From assembly GCF_016653355.1 (NCBI RefSeq), contig NZ_NHSK01000112.1:1-55949 (forward strand): DNA of 55,949 nucleotides, written 5' to 3'. Source of the stretch: Rhodoplanes elegans. GTDB lineage: Bacteria > Pseudomonadota > Alphaproteobacteria > Rhizobiales > Xanthobacteraceae. Within the stretch, counting starts at the first letter, position 1, and every line of letters begins with the position of its first letter. The notes below the pieces were generated by a model, which made no database searches, was not told where the DNA came from, and worked only from the letters and a program-made list of their open reading frames with translations. Shown here piece by piece: positions 8,911-17,827 of this stretch. The position numbers and the translations under genes were made by a program.

Positions 8911-9861
8911 TCAATACGCGCCCATCTTCACCCGCACGACCACGGGCAGCAGAATGACGACGAACAGCACCGGAAAGACGCACACCATCAGCGGCACCGA
9001 CAGCTTGACGGGCAGGCTGTAGGCCTTCTCCTCGGCGAGCGACAGTCGCTTGTGGCGCATGTCCTCGCTGTACACGCGCAGGGCGTCGGTGATGCTCGAG
9101 CCGAGCTCGTCGGACTGCTGAATCAAGGTGGCGAAGGAGCGCACCTCGTCGAGCCCGAGACGATCGCCGAAATGCTCGAGCGCCTCGGTGAGGCTGCAGC
9201 CCGCCCGCACCTCGAGATTGGTGATGTGGATGTTCTGGGCGAGCGCCGGATACGAATCGGCGAGCTCGCGGCCGACGCGCTCGAGCGACGCCTCCATGCC
9301 GAGCCCGGCATCGGCGCAGACGACCAGCAGGTCCATGAAGTCGGGGAAGCCGACCCGGTACTCGTCGCGCCGCTGCTTGACGATCCGGTCGAGCGCGAGG
9401 CTCGGGCCGAGATAGCCGGCGAGCCCGGCGAGGCCGACCACGCCCCAGTAGGACGAGGTCGTCGCGTCCATGACGGCGGGCAGCAGCACGAAGGCGAGCG
9501 CCGCGAGGCCGATCGCCAGCCCGAAGCGCAGGACGAAGAAGAGGCCGACGGCGCGCGGATCGAAGATCCCGGCCTGCACCAGGCGGGCGCGCAGCAGCTT
9601 CATGTTGCCGGTGTCGAGGCTCGCATAGTGCTTGGTGGTGTAGTCGACGAGCTTCTGCATCGCCTCGAGGCTCGCCTGCCGGAACGATCGCCGACCGCCG
9701 CCCTCGACCAGGCTTCCGCCGCCGACGATGCCGGCCGCCCGCCGCTTGACGGCCCCGCGCACCTGAAGCATCGCCATGGCGCCGAACGCGGCCGCGGCGG
9801 CGGCCACGAACACCAAGATCGTGATCAGCAGGTCGGCGTTCTCGGCGATCAGCGTGTCCAT
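8911..9861 (-). CDS. tadC: Tad pilus inner-membrane platform protein TadC
   Basis: The 316-aa product has a type II secretion F (GspF/TadC) domain with membrane segments near the N-terminus, around 125-190 and at the C-terminus (PLMVCVFPVLFVVILLPVVV). Conserved blocks include FPDFMDLLVVCADAGLGME and SLAEEKAYSLPVKLSVPL. With TadB it forms the inner-membrane platform acted on by the CpaF ATPase. I chose ATG 9861, 26 bases after the tadB stop, with GGAG upstream. A longer frame reaching 10521 reads through tadB in another frame and is not real. Confidence 0.9.
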   Translation of the reverse strand: MDTLIAENADLLITILVFVAAAAAAFGAMAMLQVRGAVKRRAAGIVGGGSLVEGGGRRSFRQASLEAMQKLVDYTTKHYASLDTGNMKLLRARLVQAGIFDPRAVGLFFVLRFGLAIGLAALAFVLLPAVMDATTSSYWGVVGLAGLAGYLGPSLALDRIVKQRRDEYRVGFPDFMDLLVVCADAGLGMEASLERVGRELADSYPALAQNIHITNLEVRAGCSLTEALEHFGDRLGLDEVRSFATLIQQSDELGSSITDALRVYSEDMRHKRLSLAEEKAYSLPVKLSVPLMVCVFPVLFVVILLPVVVRVKMGAY

Positions 9862-9887
9862 GCCGGCGGCTCTCTCCGGGGCGGCGA

Positions 9888-10853
9888 TCAGATCTTGAAG
9901 TTGACCATGCGGAACATCAGGAGATTGCCGGCCAGCATCCAGGCAGCGGCGACCCCGAGGCCGAGCTTGGTGAGGTCGTATTTCCAGACGCTGCCGTAGA
10001 AGTCGGGCGCCACCATCTGGATCACGAAGAACATGCCGATCGGCAGCGCCGACAGGAGCAGGGCCGACATCTTGCCTTCCGAGGCAAGCGCCCTGATCTT
10101 GCGGCGCATCTTGAAGCGGTCTCTGATCACGGCGGAGAGATTCTCGAGGATCTCGCCGAGATTGCCGCCGGTCGAGCCCTGGATCGCGACCGCGGTGACG
10201 AACAGCGGCAGGTCGTCCTGACCGACCCGGAAGAACAGGTTGCGCATCGCCGTCTCGAGATCCGCCCCGTAGGTGATCTCGTCGGCGACGATGCCGAACT
10301 CCGAGCCGATCGGATCGGGCATCTCGCGCGCCACCATGGTGACGGCGATCGGCACCGGATGCCCGGCCCGGAGGCTGCGCACGATGATGTCGATGGCGTC
10401 CGGGAACTGCCCACCGAACTTCTTCTGCCGGCGCGATCGCATCGTCTTGAGCGCGAGGAACGGGCCGATCGTCAGCGTCGCGAGCGTCGCCGGGATGGCC
10501 TCGACCATGCTGTTGCGCCACACCAGCACGGCGCAGAACACGAGGACGGCGGCGATCAGCGTGTAGATCACGAGGCGGGTCATGCCGCCCGACATGCCGG
10601 ACTGCAGGAGCAGCCGGTTGAGCGAGAGGATCGGCAGCGCGAGGTCTCCGCCGGAGGTGAGGCCGCGCTCGCGACGCAGCTGCACCAGGATGCTCTCGCG
10701 GTCGCGCGCGTCGTCGAGAAGCGCGAGCCGGCGATTGACCCGCTTGCGATACGACGTCGCCGAGGCGAACAGGAGATAGGCGCCCTCCCCGAACAGGATC
10801 GCCGAGCCGGCCGCCAATGCGTAGATCAGATAGACGGGATCGATGTCCGGCAT
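9888..10853 (-). CDS. tadB: Tad pilus inner-membrane platform protein TadB
   Basis: The 321-aa product starts MPDIDPVYLIYALAAG. It has an N-terminal membrane segment, a central pair (about 95-140), the GspF/TadB block FPDAIDIIVRSLRAGHPVPIA, the typical QGSTGGNLGEILENL motif and two C-terminal membrane segments. It pairs with TadC in the pilus assembly platform. Start ATG 10853 is chosen because the upstream extension to 11060 overlaps cpaF and is Arg/Ser rich. The ribosome site is weak (GGTGA), which suggests coupling to cpaF, 82 bases upstream. Confidence 0.9.
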   Translation of the reverse strand: MPDIDPVYLIYALAAGSAILFGEGAYLLFASATSYRKRVNRRLALLDDARDRESILVQLRRERGLTSGGDLALPILSLNRLLLQSGMSGGMTRLVIYTLIAAVLVFCAVLVWRNSMVEAIPATLATLTIGPFLALKTMRSRRQKKFGGQFPDAIDIIVRSLRAGHPVPIAVTMVAREMPDPIGSEFGIVADEITYGADLETAMRNLFFRVGQDDLPLFVTAVAIQGSTGGNLGEILENLSAVIRDRFKMRRKIRALASEGKMSALLLSALPIGMFFVIQMVAPDFYGSVWKYDLTKLGLGVAAAWMLAGNLLMFRMVNFKI

Positions 10854-10935
10854 GGCGGTCACCGAACGCGCGTCATGCCGGGACGCGGCGCGGTCGCGAG
10901 CCCGGAACGACGACGGAGGAGAGCGCGGGTTCTGC

Positions 10936-12420
10936 TCACAGCGGATGCCCCGGATCGAAGTAGCTCGACGGGATCTTGATTCCCTTGGCGGCGAGGTCGC
11001 CCAGCACCCGCGGCCGCACGCCCGTCGCGACGAAGTGACCCTGGACGGTGCCGTCCTCAAGCGTCGCGGTGCGGACGAACTTGAAGATCTCCTGCATCTG
11101 GATGATGTCGCCTTCCATGCCGGTGATCTCGGCGATGCTCATCACCTTGCGCTTGCCGTCCGAGAGGCGCGAGAGCTGCACGATGACGCGGATCGCGGCG
11201 GCGATCTGGCCGCGCACCGAGGCGATGGTCATCGGCAGCCCGGCCATGCCGATCATCTGCTCGAGGCGCGAGATCGCCTCGCGCGGATTGTTGGCGTGGA
11301 TGGTCGCCATCGAGCCTTCGTGGCCGGTGTTCATCGCCTGCAGCATGTCGAACGCCTCCTCGCCGCGGCACTCGCCGAGGATGATGCGTTCCGGCCGCAT
11401 GCGCAGCGCGTTCTTGACGAGATCGCGCTGCCGGATCTCGCCCTTGCCTTCGACGTTGGGGGGCCGCGTCTCCATGCGGGCGACGTGCGGCTGCTGGAGC
11501 TGCAGCTCGGCCGCGTCCTCGATGGTGATCAGACGTTCCTTGTCGGAGATGAACGCGGAGAGCGCGTTCAGCATCGTGGTCTTGCCGGAGCCGGTGCCGC
11601 CCGAGATGATGGTCGTCACGCGCGCCTTGACGAAGGCGGCGAGCAGCTCGGCCATCTGCGGACGCAGCGCACCGACGTCGACGAGCCGGTCGAGGTGGAG
11701 CGGCTTCTTGGAGAACTTGCGGATCGACACCAGCGGGCCGTCGACCGCGACGGGTCGGATCGCCACGTTGACGCGCGAGCCGTCGAGCAGGCGCGCGTCG
11801 CAGAGCGGGTGGGATTCGTCGACGCGGCGGCCGACCGCCGAGACGATCTTGTTGACGATGCGCAGGAGGTGCGTCTCGTCCTTGAAGCGCACCGCGGTCG
11901 GCTCCAGCATGCCACCGCGCTCGACATAGACGCATTCGTGGCCGTTGATCAGGATGTCGCTGATGCTCGCATCCTTGAGCAGCGGCTCGATCGGCCCGAG
12001 GCCCGTCATCTCGTCGAGGATCTCGGCGACGAAGTCGGCGAGCTCCTGGGTGTTCAGCGCGAGCCGCTCGACCAGCACGTATTGCGAGACGAGCTGCTGG
12101 ATGTGCTTGCGGATCTCGTCCTCGGGCAGCTTCTCGAGCGCCTGGAGGTTGATCTCCTCGATCAGCCGCCGATGCAGCCGCACCTTGGCGTCGAGCAGCT
12201 TTTCACGCAGCACCGGGTTCGCGGGGGCGACCGACGGCGACGGCACCGCGGGCGGTGCCGGGGGCGCCGGCGGCGGCGGAGCGAGAACGGCCGCGGCCTC
12301 CGGCGTTCCTTCGGCGAACACGGTCCAGGCGATCCCGTCGGACGCGGCTGCCGCGTCGTCGGGCAACGCCGGCTCGACCGGCGGCGACGGCACCTTGCGG
12401 AAGCTGAAACGCCCTCCCAT
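10936..12420 (-). CDS. cpaF: Tad pilus assembly ATPase CpaF/TadA
   Basis: The 494-aa cytoplasmic ATPase has a Pro/Ala-rich N-terminal tail (about 40-68), an all-helical N-terminal domain (70-145), Walker A GGTGSGKTT (274-282, Lys280), an Asp box around EDAAELQL (301-308) and Walker B RIILGECRG (345-353). It powers Flp pilin polymerisation through TadB and TadC. ATG 12420 has AGGAG a few bases upstream. The length is close to other CpaF proteins apart from the proline-rich extension. It follows cpaE by 39 bases. Confidence 0.95.
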   Translation of the reverse strand: MGGRFSFRKVPSPPVEPALPDDAAAASDGIAWTVFAEGTPEAAAVLAPPPPAPPAPPAVPSPSVAPANPVLREKLLDAKVRLHRRLIEEINLQALEKLPEDEIRKHIQQLVSQYVLVERLALNTQELADFVAEILDEMTGLGPIEPLLKDASISDILINGHECVYVERGGMLEPTAVRFKDETHLLRIVNKIVSAVGRRVDESHPLCDARLLDGSRVNVAIRPVAVDGPLVSIRKFSKKPLHLDRLVDVGALRPQMAELLAAFVKARVTTIISGGTGSGKTTMLNALSAFISDKERLITIEDAAELQLQQPHVARMETRPPNVEGKGEIRQRDLVKNALRMRPERIILGECRGEEAFDMLQAMNTGHEGSMATIHANNPREAISRLEQMIGMAGLPMTIASVRGQIAAAIRVIVQLSRLSDGKRKVMSIAEITGMEGDIIQMQEIFKFVRTATLEDGTVQGHFVATGVRPRVLGDLAAKGIKIPSSYFDPGHPL

Positions 12421-12459
12421 GATCTCCTGTCGCCCCTCTCCTGCCGTCCGTCTCTGCGA

Positions 12460-13689
12460 TCAGCCGCGCGCCCAGGACAGGCTCAGGCGCCGCTTTCCGG
12501 TCGGCTCGGCCGCCGTCTTGTCGGTCGACACGACGGGCGCGACGAGCTTCTTCAGCTCGGTCGTGATCTTGTTGCCGGCCTTGACCTCGTCCAGCGGCAC
12601 GCCCCGGTCGATCGCCTCACGCACCAGCCGATAGTCGTTCGGAATCGTCGCGGCGAAGTCCTCGCCCAGCGCCTGCTCGACGTCGCTGCGCCGCAGCCCG
12701 GCGCCGAACATGCGCTGCTCGAAGCGGTTGATGATCACCTGCGGGCGCGGCCCCTCCTCCAGGCGCTCGCGCACCGCGGTGACGAGCTGCTTGGCGTGCT
12801 TGATGCCCGGCACCGTCATCTCGCTCACCACGAACAGCCGGTTGGAGCCGAGCAGCACGTTGTCGGTCCACGAGAACCAGGTGCGCGGCAGGTCGATGAC
12901 GACGTAGTTGAAGTGCGACGACACGAGGTCGAGCAGCCGCGTCACCGTGTCGGGATCGAAGGAGCGCATCTCGGCCGGCCGACAAGGCGCCGCGATCACG
13001 GCGAGACCGGAGGCGTGATAGGAGAGCATCACCTCGAGCAGCTGGCGGTCGAGCCGCTCGGGCCGCGGCTCGATCTCGTTGAGATCGAGCCGCGGCTCGA
13101 GGTCGAGATAGTCGGCGCAGGCGCCGTGCTGGAAGTCGAGATCGACCAGGCACGTCGCCGGTCGCGTCTTCTGATTGCCGCTGCCGAGCAGCAGGAGCGC
13201 CGTCTGGATGGCGAGCGTCGTCACGCCGGCGCCGCCGACCGCCGGCAGATAGGTGAAGATCTCGGCCTCGCTCGGCTCGTTGCCGGCCGGCGTCTGCACC
13301 ACCCGGGCGCAGGTGCGCACCAGCTCGACCGGCTGCACGGGCTTCACCAGGAAGTCGGCGATCCGCATCTTCAGCAGCTGCCGCATCACCTCCTTGTCGA
13401 AGGCGTCCGTCACGGTGACGACCGGCGGCCAGCCGGCGAGCCGGGCCGTCAGGGCCTCCAGGGCCGCCATCGCCTCCGCGGTCGCGCCGTGCAGATCGAC
13501 GACCACGACGGTCGCCTCCGCCGCCGCGACCTCGGCGGCCGCGTCGGCGATGCTGCCCGGCATCAGCTCGAGCTCGACCTGCGGCGCCGCCGCGAAGGTC
13601 TCCTTCGCAGTGCGGGCGAACTCTGGATCGGGCGTGACGACGACGACGCGGGTCTTGCTGCCGGAGGTCTTGGTACGGGCACTTCGCAT
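12460..13689 (-). CDS. cpaE: Tad pilus assembly protein CpaE/TadZ
   Basis: The 409-aa protein has an N-terminal receiver-like domain (about 13-130) and a MinD/ParA-like ATPase domain. The P-loop reads AVGGAGVTT (150-158): both lysines of the deviant Walker A KGGxGK(S/T) are replaced, as in many CpaE/TadZ proteins. LVDLDFQ (181-187) and NYVVIDLPRTW give the remaining ATPase strands. CpaE/TadZ is thought to place the pilus machine at the pole. ATG 13689 is chosen; a GTG at 13710 would add seven residues and lacks a ribosome site. Confidence 0.92.
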   Translation of the reverse strand: MRSARTKTSGSKTRVVVVTPDPEFARTAKETFAAAPQVELELMPGSIADAAAEVAAAEATVVVVDLHGATAEAMAALEALTARLAGWPPVVTVTDAFDKEVMRQLLKMRIADFLVKPVQPVELVRTCARVVQTPAGNEPSEAEIFTYLPAVGGAGVTTLAIQTALLLLGSGNQKTRPATCLVDLDFQHGACADYLDLEPRLDLNEIEPRPERLDRQLLEVMLSYHASGLAVIAAPCRPAEMRSFDPDTVTRLLDLVSSHFNYVVIDLPRTWFSWTDNVLLGSNRLFVVSEMTVPGIKHAKQLVTAVRERLEEGPRPQVIINRFEQRMFGAGLRRSDVEQALGEDFAATIPNDYRLVREAIDRGVPLDEVKAGNKITTELKKLVAPVVSTDKTAAEPTGKRRLSLSWARG

Positions 13690-13738
13690 GGTCGAGTGTT
13701 CTTTCGGCACGTTGGAACGCGGCGGACGTCCGTCGCGC

Positions 13739-14146
13739 TCAGTCCTTGGCGGCCTCGCCTCCCGAGGTCGAGCCGGCGACGGTCGGAGCGCCGTCGCCGG
13801 CCTGCGCGCCTTTCCAGGTCGAGGTGGTGCCGAGGCCCTGCGGCTTCGTCACCTTGCCGCGCCGGTAGCGCTCGGCCGCGATGGCGACATTGGTGCCCTG
13901 GCCAGGGATGTGGCGGTCCGCCGCCGCCTTCGGCCACGGATCGATGGTGTGGATCGCGACGTTGTTGGCGACCGCATCGCCCGCCCCGAACACGACGGCC
14001 TCGCGGCGGTCGTAATAGATGTCCGAGCATCCCCCGACGAGCGCGGCGAGGAGCAGCGCCCCGCACAGCGCGCGAGGGCGGACGCGCTTTCCGTCGCGCG
14101 CTTCACCGCACCCCATGTCACCGCACCACATGTCACCGCACGACAT
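13739..14146 (-). CDS. Short lipoprotein at the cpaD position of the Tad locus
   Basis: The roughly 135-aa product has a lipoprotein signal ending in LAALVGGC, a short mature part starting SDIYYDRREAVVFGAGDAVANN, and a Gly/Ala-rich tail. It lies between cpaC and cpaE, where cpaD is expected, and resembles the short CpaD-like proteins of bradyrhizobial tad loci, but it is shorter than standard CpaD. The start is ambiguous: in-frame ATGs at 14146, 14131 and 14116 come from a 15-bp repeat. GGGAGGT lies four bases before 14146, ATG 14131 is one base after the cpaC stop, and ATG 14116 gives a normal-length signal peptide. It may support secretin assembly (inference). Confidence 0.7.
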   Translation of the reverse strand: MSCGDMWCGDMGCGEARDGKRVRPRALCGALLLAALVGGCSDIYYDRREAVVFGAGDAVANNVAIHTIDPWPKAAADRHIPGQGTNVAIAAERYRRGKVTKPQGLGTTSTWKGAQAGDGAPTVAGSTSGGEAAKD

Positions 14147-14152
14147 GGCCAC
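14108..14152. repeat. Three-copy 15-bp tandem repeat at the start of the cpaD-like gene
   Basis: On the plus strand three adjacent near-copies contain CACCGCAC followed by two variable bases and CATG. Read on the coding strand, each copy gives an in-frame ATG, so the encoded N-terminus reads as three M/CGD-like units (SCGDM, WCGDM, GCGE). The repeat straddles the cpaC stop and the overlapping start of the next gene. Confidence 0.7.
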
Positions 14153-15671
14153 CTCCCACCGGAAACTCGATCATGTGCCCCGTGTAGGGCCGCAGCGCCG
14201 CCGTCTCGCCGCGCACCGCCGGGCTGCGGGCGAGCTCGGGCTTGCCGCCGGCGAAGAAGTCGAGATCGTTGGCCGGAAGCGTGGCGTCGAGCGGGGTCCG
14301 CAGCGGATCGCCCGGCCGCGCCGGCTGCACCAGCCGCGGCGTCACGATGATGACGAGGTCGGTCTCTTTCTTCTGGTAGTTTTTCGAGGAGAACAGCGCG
14401 CCGAGAACCGGAACGTCGCCGATCCAGGGAAGCTGCTGCTGGTCGGTCGCCGAGTCGGCCTGCAGCAGGCCTGCCAGCATGAAGCTCTGCCCGTCGCGCA
14501 GCTCCAGCGTCGTCGAGGCGCGCCGCACCGTCAGCGACGGGACGTTGACGCCTGGCGCGACCGTGACCGTGACGGTCTTGTCGATCTGGCTGACCTCGGG
14601 CTCGATCTTCAGGTTGATGATGCTGCCGTTCAGCACGGTCGGCGTGAAGGCGAGGCTGACGCCGTAGCGCTTGTACTCCACCGTCATCTGGCCGAGCGCG
14701 CCGGTCAGCGGGATCGGGTACTCGCCGCCGGCCAGGAAGTTCGCGGTGTCGCCGGACAGCGCGACGAGGTTGGGCTCGGCGAGCCGGCGCAGAACGCCGC
14801 GCTCCTCCAGCGCGTTCAGCGCGACGTCGATCTGCATGCCCTTGGTCAGCAGGCTGCCGATCATGAAGCCGAACGGGTTTCCGCCGGACAGCACGCCGGC
14901 CGCCGCGGTGCCGACCGTTCCCCACGGGTTCGGCGAATCGACCGGCAACGCCTTCGTCTGGTCTCCGACGCTGCCGGCGAACCGTCCGTTCCGACTCCAG
15001 GCGTTCCACTGGACGCCGAGCTCGCGGCCGGCCGAGCGGGTCGCCTCGACGAAGCGCACCTCGAGCAGCACCTGCTGGGGCGCGGCGACCTGGACGGCGT
15101 TGATCACCTGCGGGCCGAACTCGCGGGCGATGATCAGCGCCTGGTCGAGCGTGATCGCGTCCGGCGCCATGCCGCCGAGCAGGATGCGGCCGTTGACGCT
15201 GGTGACCCGGAACTTGGCGGCGGGGAAGCGCGCGGCGAGCTCCGTCGCGAGCGCCGACACGTCGTAGGAGACCTCGACGTCGAACACGCCGACCAGCTTC
15301 TTGCCCTCGCCGTAGACCGACACCCGCGTGGTGCCGAGCTTCTTGCCGAGGATCGACAGCGTGCGGTCGGTGAGCGGATTGACGTCGGCGATCTCGGCGT
15401 CGCCGAGCGACAGCTCGACGAAGGGCTGGTCGGTGCGCACGTCCTGCGACTTGCCGATCGGCACCGTCACGGCCTGGGTGCGCTTGCCCGGGCCGAAGTT
15501 GAGCGCCTTCTGGGCCGCGGCTGGGGCCGACAGATCGGGCAACAGCGGCGCGGCCACCGACGCCACGGCGACGAGCGCGGCGGACACGACGAGCGCCCGC
15601 CATCGCGGGCGACCGCTGCGCGGTGGTGACGGCGCCGCCGTCCTGTGTCTCGTGCCGACGTTCCCGTCCAT
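14133..15671 (-). CDS. cpaC: Tad pilus outer-membrane secretin CpaC/RcpA
   Basis: The 512-aa protein has a long basic N-region, a hydrophobic signal core and a probable cleavage near APAAAQ, then an N0/BON-like region (about 75-200) and a C-terminal secretin domain with the typical EPNLVALSGDTANFLAGGE and VPVLGALFSS blocks. It forms the outer-membrane channel for the Flp pilus. ATG 15671 is preceded by GGGGGA. A GTG at 15716 would add 15 residues. Its 3' end overlaps the start region of the following lipoprotein gene by up to 14 bases. Confidence 0.93.
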   Translation of the reverse strand: MDGNVGTRHRTAAPSPPRSGRPRWRALVVSAALVAVASVAAPLLPDLSAPAAAQKALNFGPGKRTQAVTVPIGKSQDVRTDQPFVELSLGDAEIADVNPLTDRTLSILGKKLGTTRVSVYGEGKKLVGVFDVEVSYDVSALATELAARFPAAKFRVTSVNGRILLGGMAPDAITLDQALIIAREFGPQVINAVQVAAPQQVLLEVRFVEATRSAGRELGVQWNAWSRNGRFAGSVGDQTKALPVDSPNPWGTVGTAAAGVLSGGNPFGFMIGSLLTKGMQIDVALNALEERGVLRRLAEPNLVALSGDTANFLAGGEYPIPLTGALGQMTVEYKRYGVSLAFTPTVLNGSIINLKIEPEVSQIDKTVTVTVAPGVNVPSLTVRRASTTLELRDGQSFMLAGLLQADSATDQQQLPWIGDVPVLGALFSSKNYQKKETDLVIIVTPRLVQPARPGDPLRTPLDATLPANDLDFFAGGKPELARSPAVRGETAALRPYTGHMIEFPVGGGHVVR

Positions 15672-15738
15672 GTCGTCCCCCAGTCCGTCCCTCGGCGACG
15701 CCGCGCCCCCCGGCACGATGCCGCCGTCTCGTTCACTC

Positions 15739-16593
15739 TCACTCCGCCGCCGCCCAGCTCCCGCTGGTCTCGCCGTCGTGCGGCACGCGATAGCTCTGCG
15801 TCTGGCCGCCGCGCGACACCACCACGGTGGTGCCGCTCTGGCGCTTGGGCGCCGGGCCGACCAGCTCCTCGAGCAGATCCTTCACCGTCACCCGCGCGGT
15901 CTTCGACTCGGTCGACTCGCCGGCCTTGCGCAGCAGGAGCGACAGCGAGCCGATCGACGCGGCGAGGCTGAGCTTCTGCCCGGCGGCGGTGTCGACCTCG
16001 AGCGTCACGGCCTTCGGGATCATCGGATTGGCGGCGCGCTCGTCGGCGACCTGGTCGACCGCGAGCACCCGGATGTCCTGCAGCAGCACCTGGGTCGAGG
16101 CCTGCTCCTTCTCCTGCCGGGTCAGCACCACGTCGACGCGGTCGCCGGGCAGCACGAAGCCGCCGACGCCGTCGACGTCGTTGACCCGGATGGTGACGGC
16201 CTTCATGCCGGGACCGACCAGCGCCGACAGCGTGGCGCGCTGGCCCGGCCCGGTGATCTTCACGGCGAGCACCGGCTCGTTCGGCTCGATCGGCGTGAGC
16301 ACGACGCGCTTGCCTTCGGCGAGCAGGTCGGGAATGCGGGCGAAGGCGCCGGCCGGCAGCGCGTCGCTCGGCCACGCCGCCTCGCGCAGAACCTGGGGCG
16401 ACAGCTCGTGGCCGTAGCGCAGCGGCCGCGCCGCCACCACCACGGTGCGGGACGCGACGGGCGGGCCGCGATCGGCCTCCAGGCTGCGCAAGCGCGCCTC
16501 GGCCTGGCTGTTGAGCCAGGTCCTGGTCGCGAACACGGCGAGCAGGCCGAAGACGGCCGCCACCGCGATCATGATGACTGTGCTGCTGCGCAC
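15739..16593 (-). CDS. cpaB: Tad pilus assembly protein CpaB/RcpC
   Basis: The 284-aa protein has one N-terminal membrane anchor (about 6-24), an SAF domain (VVVAARPLRYGHELSPQVLREAAWP, split by me around 50-75) and the RcpC domain with LPGDRVDVVLTR. CpaB is a periplasmic factor that helps or stabilises the CpaC secretin. The start codon is GTG at 16593, with AGGA nine bases upstream. It is the first gene of the reverse-strand Tad block, so the main promoter should lie in 16594-16894. Confidence 0.92.
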   Translation of the reverse strand: MRSSTVIMIAVAAVFGLLAVFATRTWLNSQAEARLRSLEADRGPPVASRTVVVAARPLRYGHELSPQVLREAAWPSDALPAGAFARIPDLLAEGKRVVLTPIEPNEPVLAVKITGPGQRATLSALVGPGMKAVTIRVNDVDGVGGFVLPGDRVDVVLTRQEKEQASTQVLLQDIRVLAVDQVADERAANPMIPKAVTLEVDTAAGQKLSLAASIGSLSLLLRKAGESTESKTARVTVKDLLEELVGPAPKRQSGTTVVVSRGGQTQSYRVPHDGETSGSWAAAE

Positions 16594-16894
16594 CGGACGA
16601 ATTCCTGCAGAGTCCGCGGATTGCGACTCCCAGACCGTAGCTAGGGCCTTGGAGAGTATTGAATTCGTGAACCGAACCCGAGTTTTGCCGGTATGCTGAA
16701 GACGCCCTGAAAGGTTATCGTCAACGAACCGTGCACGACGCCGCGCTGCGGCCGCGCGGCGTTAATCATGTCGCCGCGGCACAGGTAACGAGGAACCGCG
16801 CGACGGCACCGCAGGCGTTTCGAGCGGCCGGGCCTTCCCCCTGTTGCGCAGTCGACATGGTTACGGAATAGTTCGTCCCGCAAAGGGGGCCGCC
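16594..16894. promoter_or_regulatory. Divergent intergenic region upstream of cpaB
   Basis: These 301 bases separate divergent cpaB and the DUF1932 dehydrogenase gene and should hold both promoters. The stretch 16640-16725 is noticeably less GC-rich than its surroundings. A G/C-rich inverted repeat lies at 16738-16762. I cannot identify a confident -35/-10 pair, and I see no pilin gene here. Confidence 0.5.
16738..16762. repeat. Perfect inverted repeat (8-bp arms) between cpaB and the dehydrogenase gene
   Basis: The arms ACGCCGCG and CGCGGCGT match perfectly and are separated by nine bases. There is no T-run, so an operator is as likely as an RNA hairpin. It is about 145 bases from the cpaB start and 133 bases from the start at 16895. 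Confidence 0.5.
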
Positions 16895-17827
16895 ATGCCG
16901 AAGACCATCGCCGTTCTCGCACCGGGTGAGATGGGCGCCGCCGTCGGGGCACGGCTCGTCGCCGGTGGAGCGCGCGTCGTCACCTCGCTCGCCGGCCGCA
17001 GCGCGGCGACCGCCGAGCGGGCCCGGCGCGCCGGCCTCGCCGTCGCCGAGAGCGACGCCGAGCTGGTCGCCGGCGCCGACCTCGTGCTCTCCATCGTGCC
17101 GCCCGGCGAGGCGGTCGCGGTCGCCAAGCGGCTGCGCCCGGAGCTGGCGCGGCTGCCGGAGAAGCCCGTCTATGTCGACTTCAACGCGGTGTCGCCCGAC
17201 ACGGTGCGGCACATCGCGGCGGCGCTCGCCGGGACGCGCTGCCCGTTCGTCGACGGCGGCATCATCGGGCCGCCGCCGAACGCCACGGCCCGCACCGTGT
17301 TCTACGTGTCCGGCGATCACGCCGGCCGCGCCGCGGCCATGCGCGACTTCGGTCTCGACGTGAGAGTGCTGGAGGGGCCGGTCGGCGCCGCCTCGGCCCT
17401 GAAGATGTCGTATGCCGGCATCACCAAGGGGCTGACCGCGATCGGCGCCGCCATGATGCTCGGCGCGACGCGGGCCGGCTGCGCCGGCGATCTCGCGGCC
17501 GAGCTCGCCGAGAGCCAGCCGCATCTCTCCAAGTGGCTCGGCCGCCAGGTGCCGGCCATGTTCCCGAAGGCCTACCGGTTCGTCGCCGAGATGGAGGAGA
17601 TCGCCGACTTCCTCCACACCGACCGGCCGGCCTGCGAGATCTATCATGCGATCGCCATGCTCTATGCACGGCTCGCGGCCGCCGAGGGAACGGCCGATGT
17701 CGACGCCCTCGCCCGCTTCGTCGACGCCCCCGGACGCGCGAGCATCGGCGACGACGTGACGGCAACGACGACCGCCGCAGAGGTGGTCACCGCCGCCCCG
17801 GTCGCGGCCCCCGGACCGGAGAGCTGA
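16895..17827 (+). CDS. NAD(P)-dependent oxidoreductase, 6-phosphogluconate dehydrogenase-like with DUF1932 domain
   Basis: The 310-aa protein has an N-terminal Rossmann fold opening IAVLAPGEMGAAVG (a variant of GxGxxG) and LSIVPPGEAV in the expected strand-helix positions, then a C-terminal DUF1932 helical domain (SYAGITKGLTAIGAAMM, about 180-250). It belongs to the beta-hydroxyacid dehydrogenase-like superfamily; the substrate is unknown. ATG 16895 has a G-rich ribosome site (AAAGGGGG) five bases upstream. It is divergent from cpaB, and I see no functional link. Confidence 0.8.
   Translation: MPKTIAVLAPGEMGAAVGARLVAGGARVVTSLAGRSAATAERARRAGLAVAESDAELVAGADLVLSIVPPGEAVAVAKRLRPELARLPEKPVYVDFNAVSPDTVRHIAAALAGTRCPFVDGGIIGPPPNATARTVFYVSGDHAGRAAAMRDFGLDVRVLEGPVGAASALKMSYAGITKGLTAIGAAMMLGATRAGCAGDLAAELAESQPHLSKWLGRQVPAMFPKAYRFVAEMEEIADFLHTDRPACEIYHAIAMLYARLAAAEGTADVDALARFVDAPGRASIGDDVTATTTAAEVVTAAPVAAPGPES

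Noticed and set aside
10843-14187. A 1114-codon forward frame across cpaF, cpaE and the cpaD-like gene
   Set aside because: It is antisense to three clear Tad genes and contains no domain signature.
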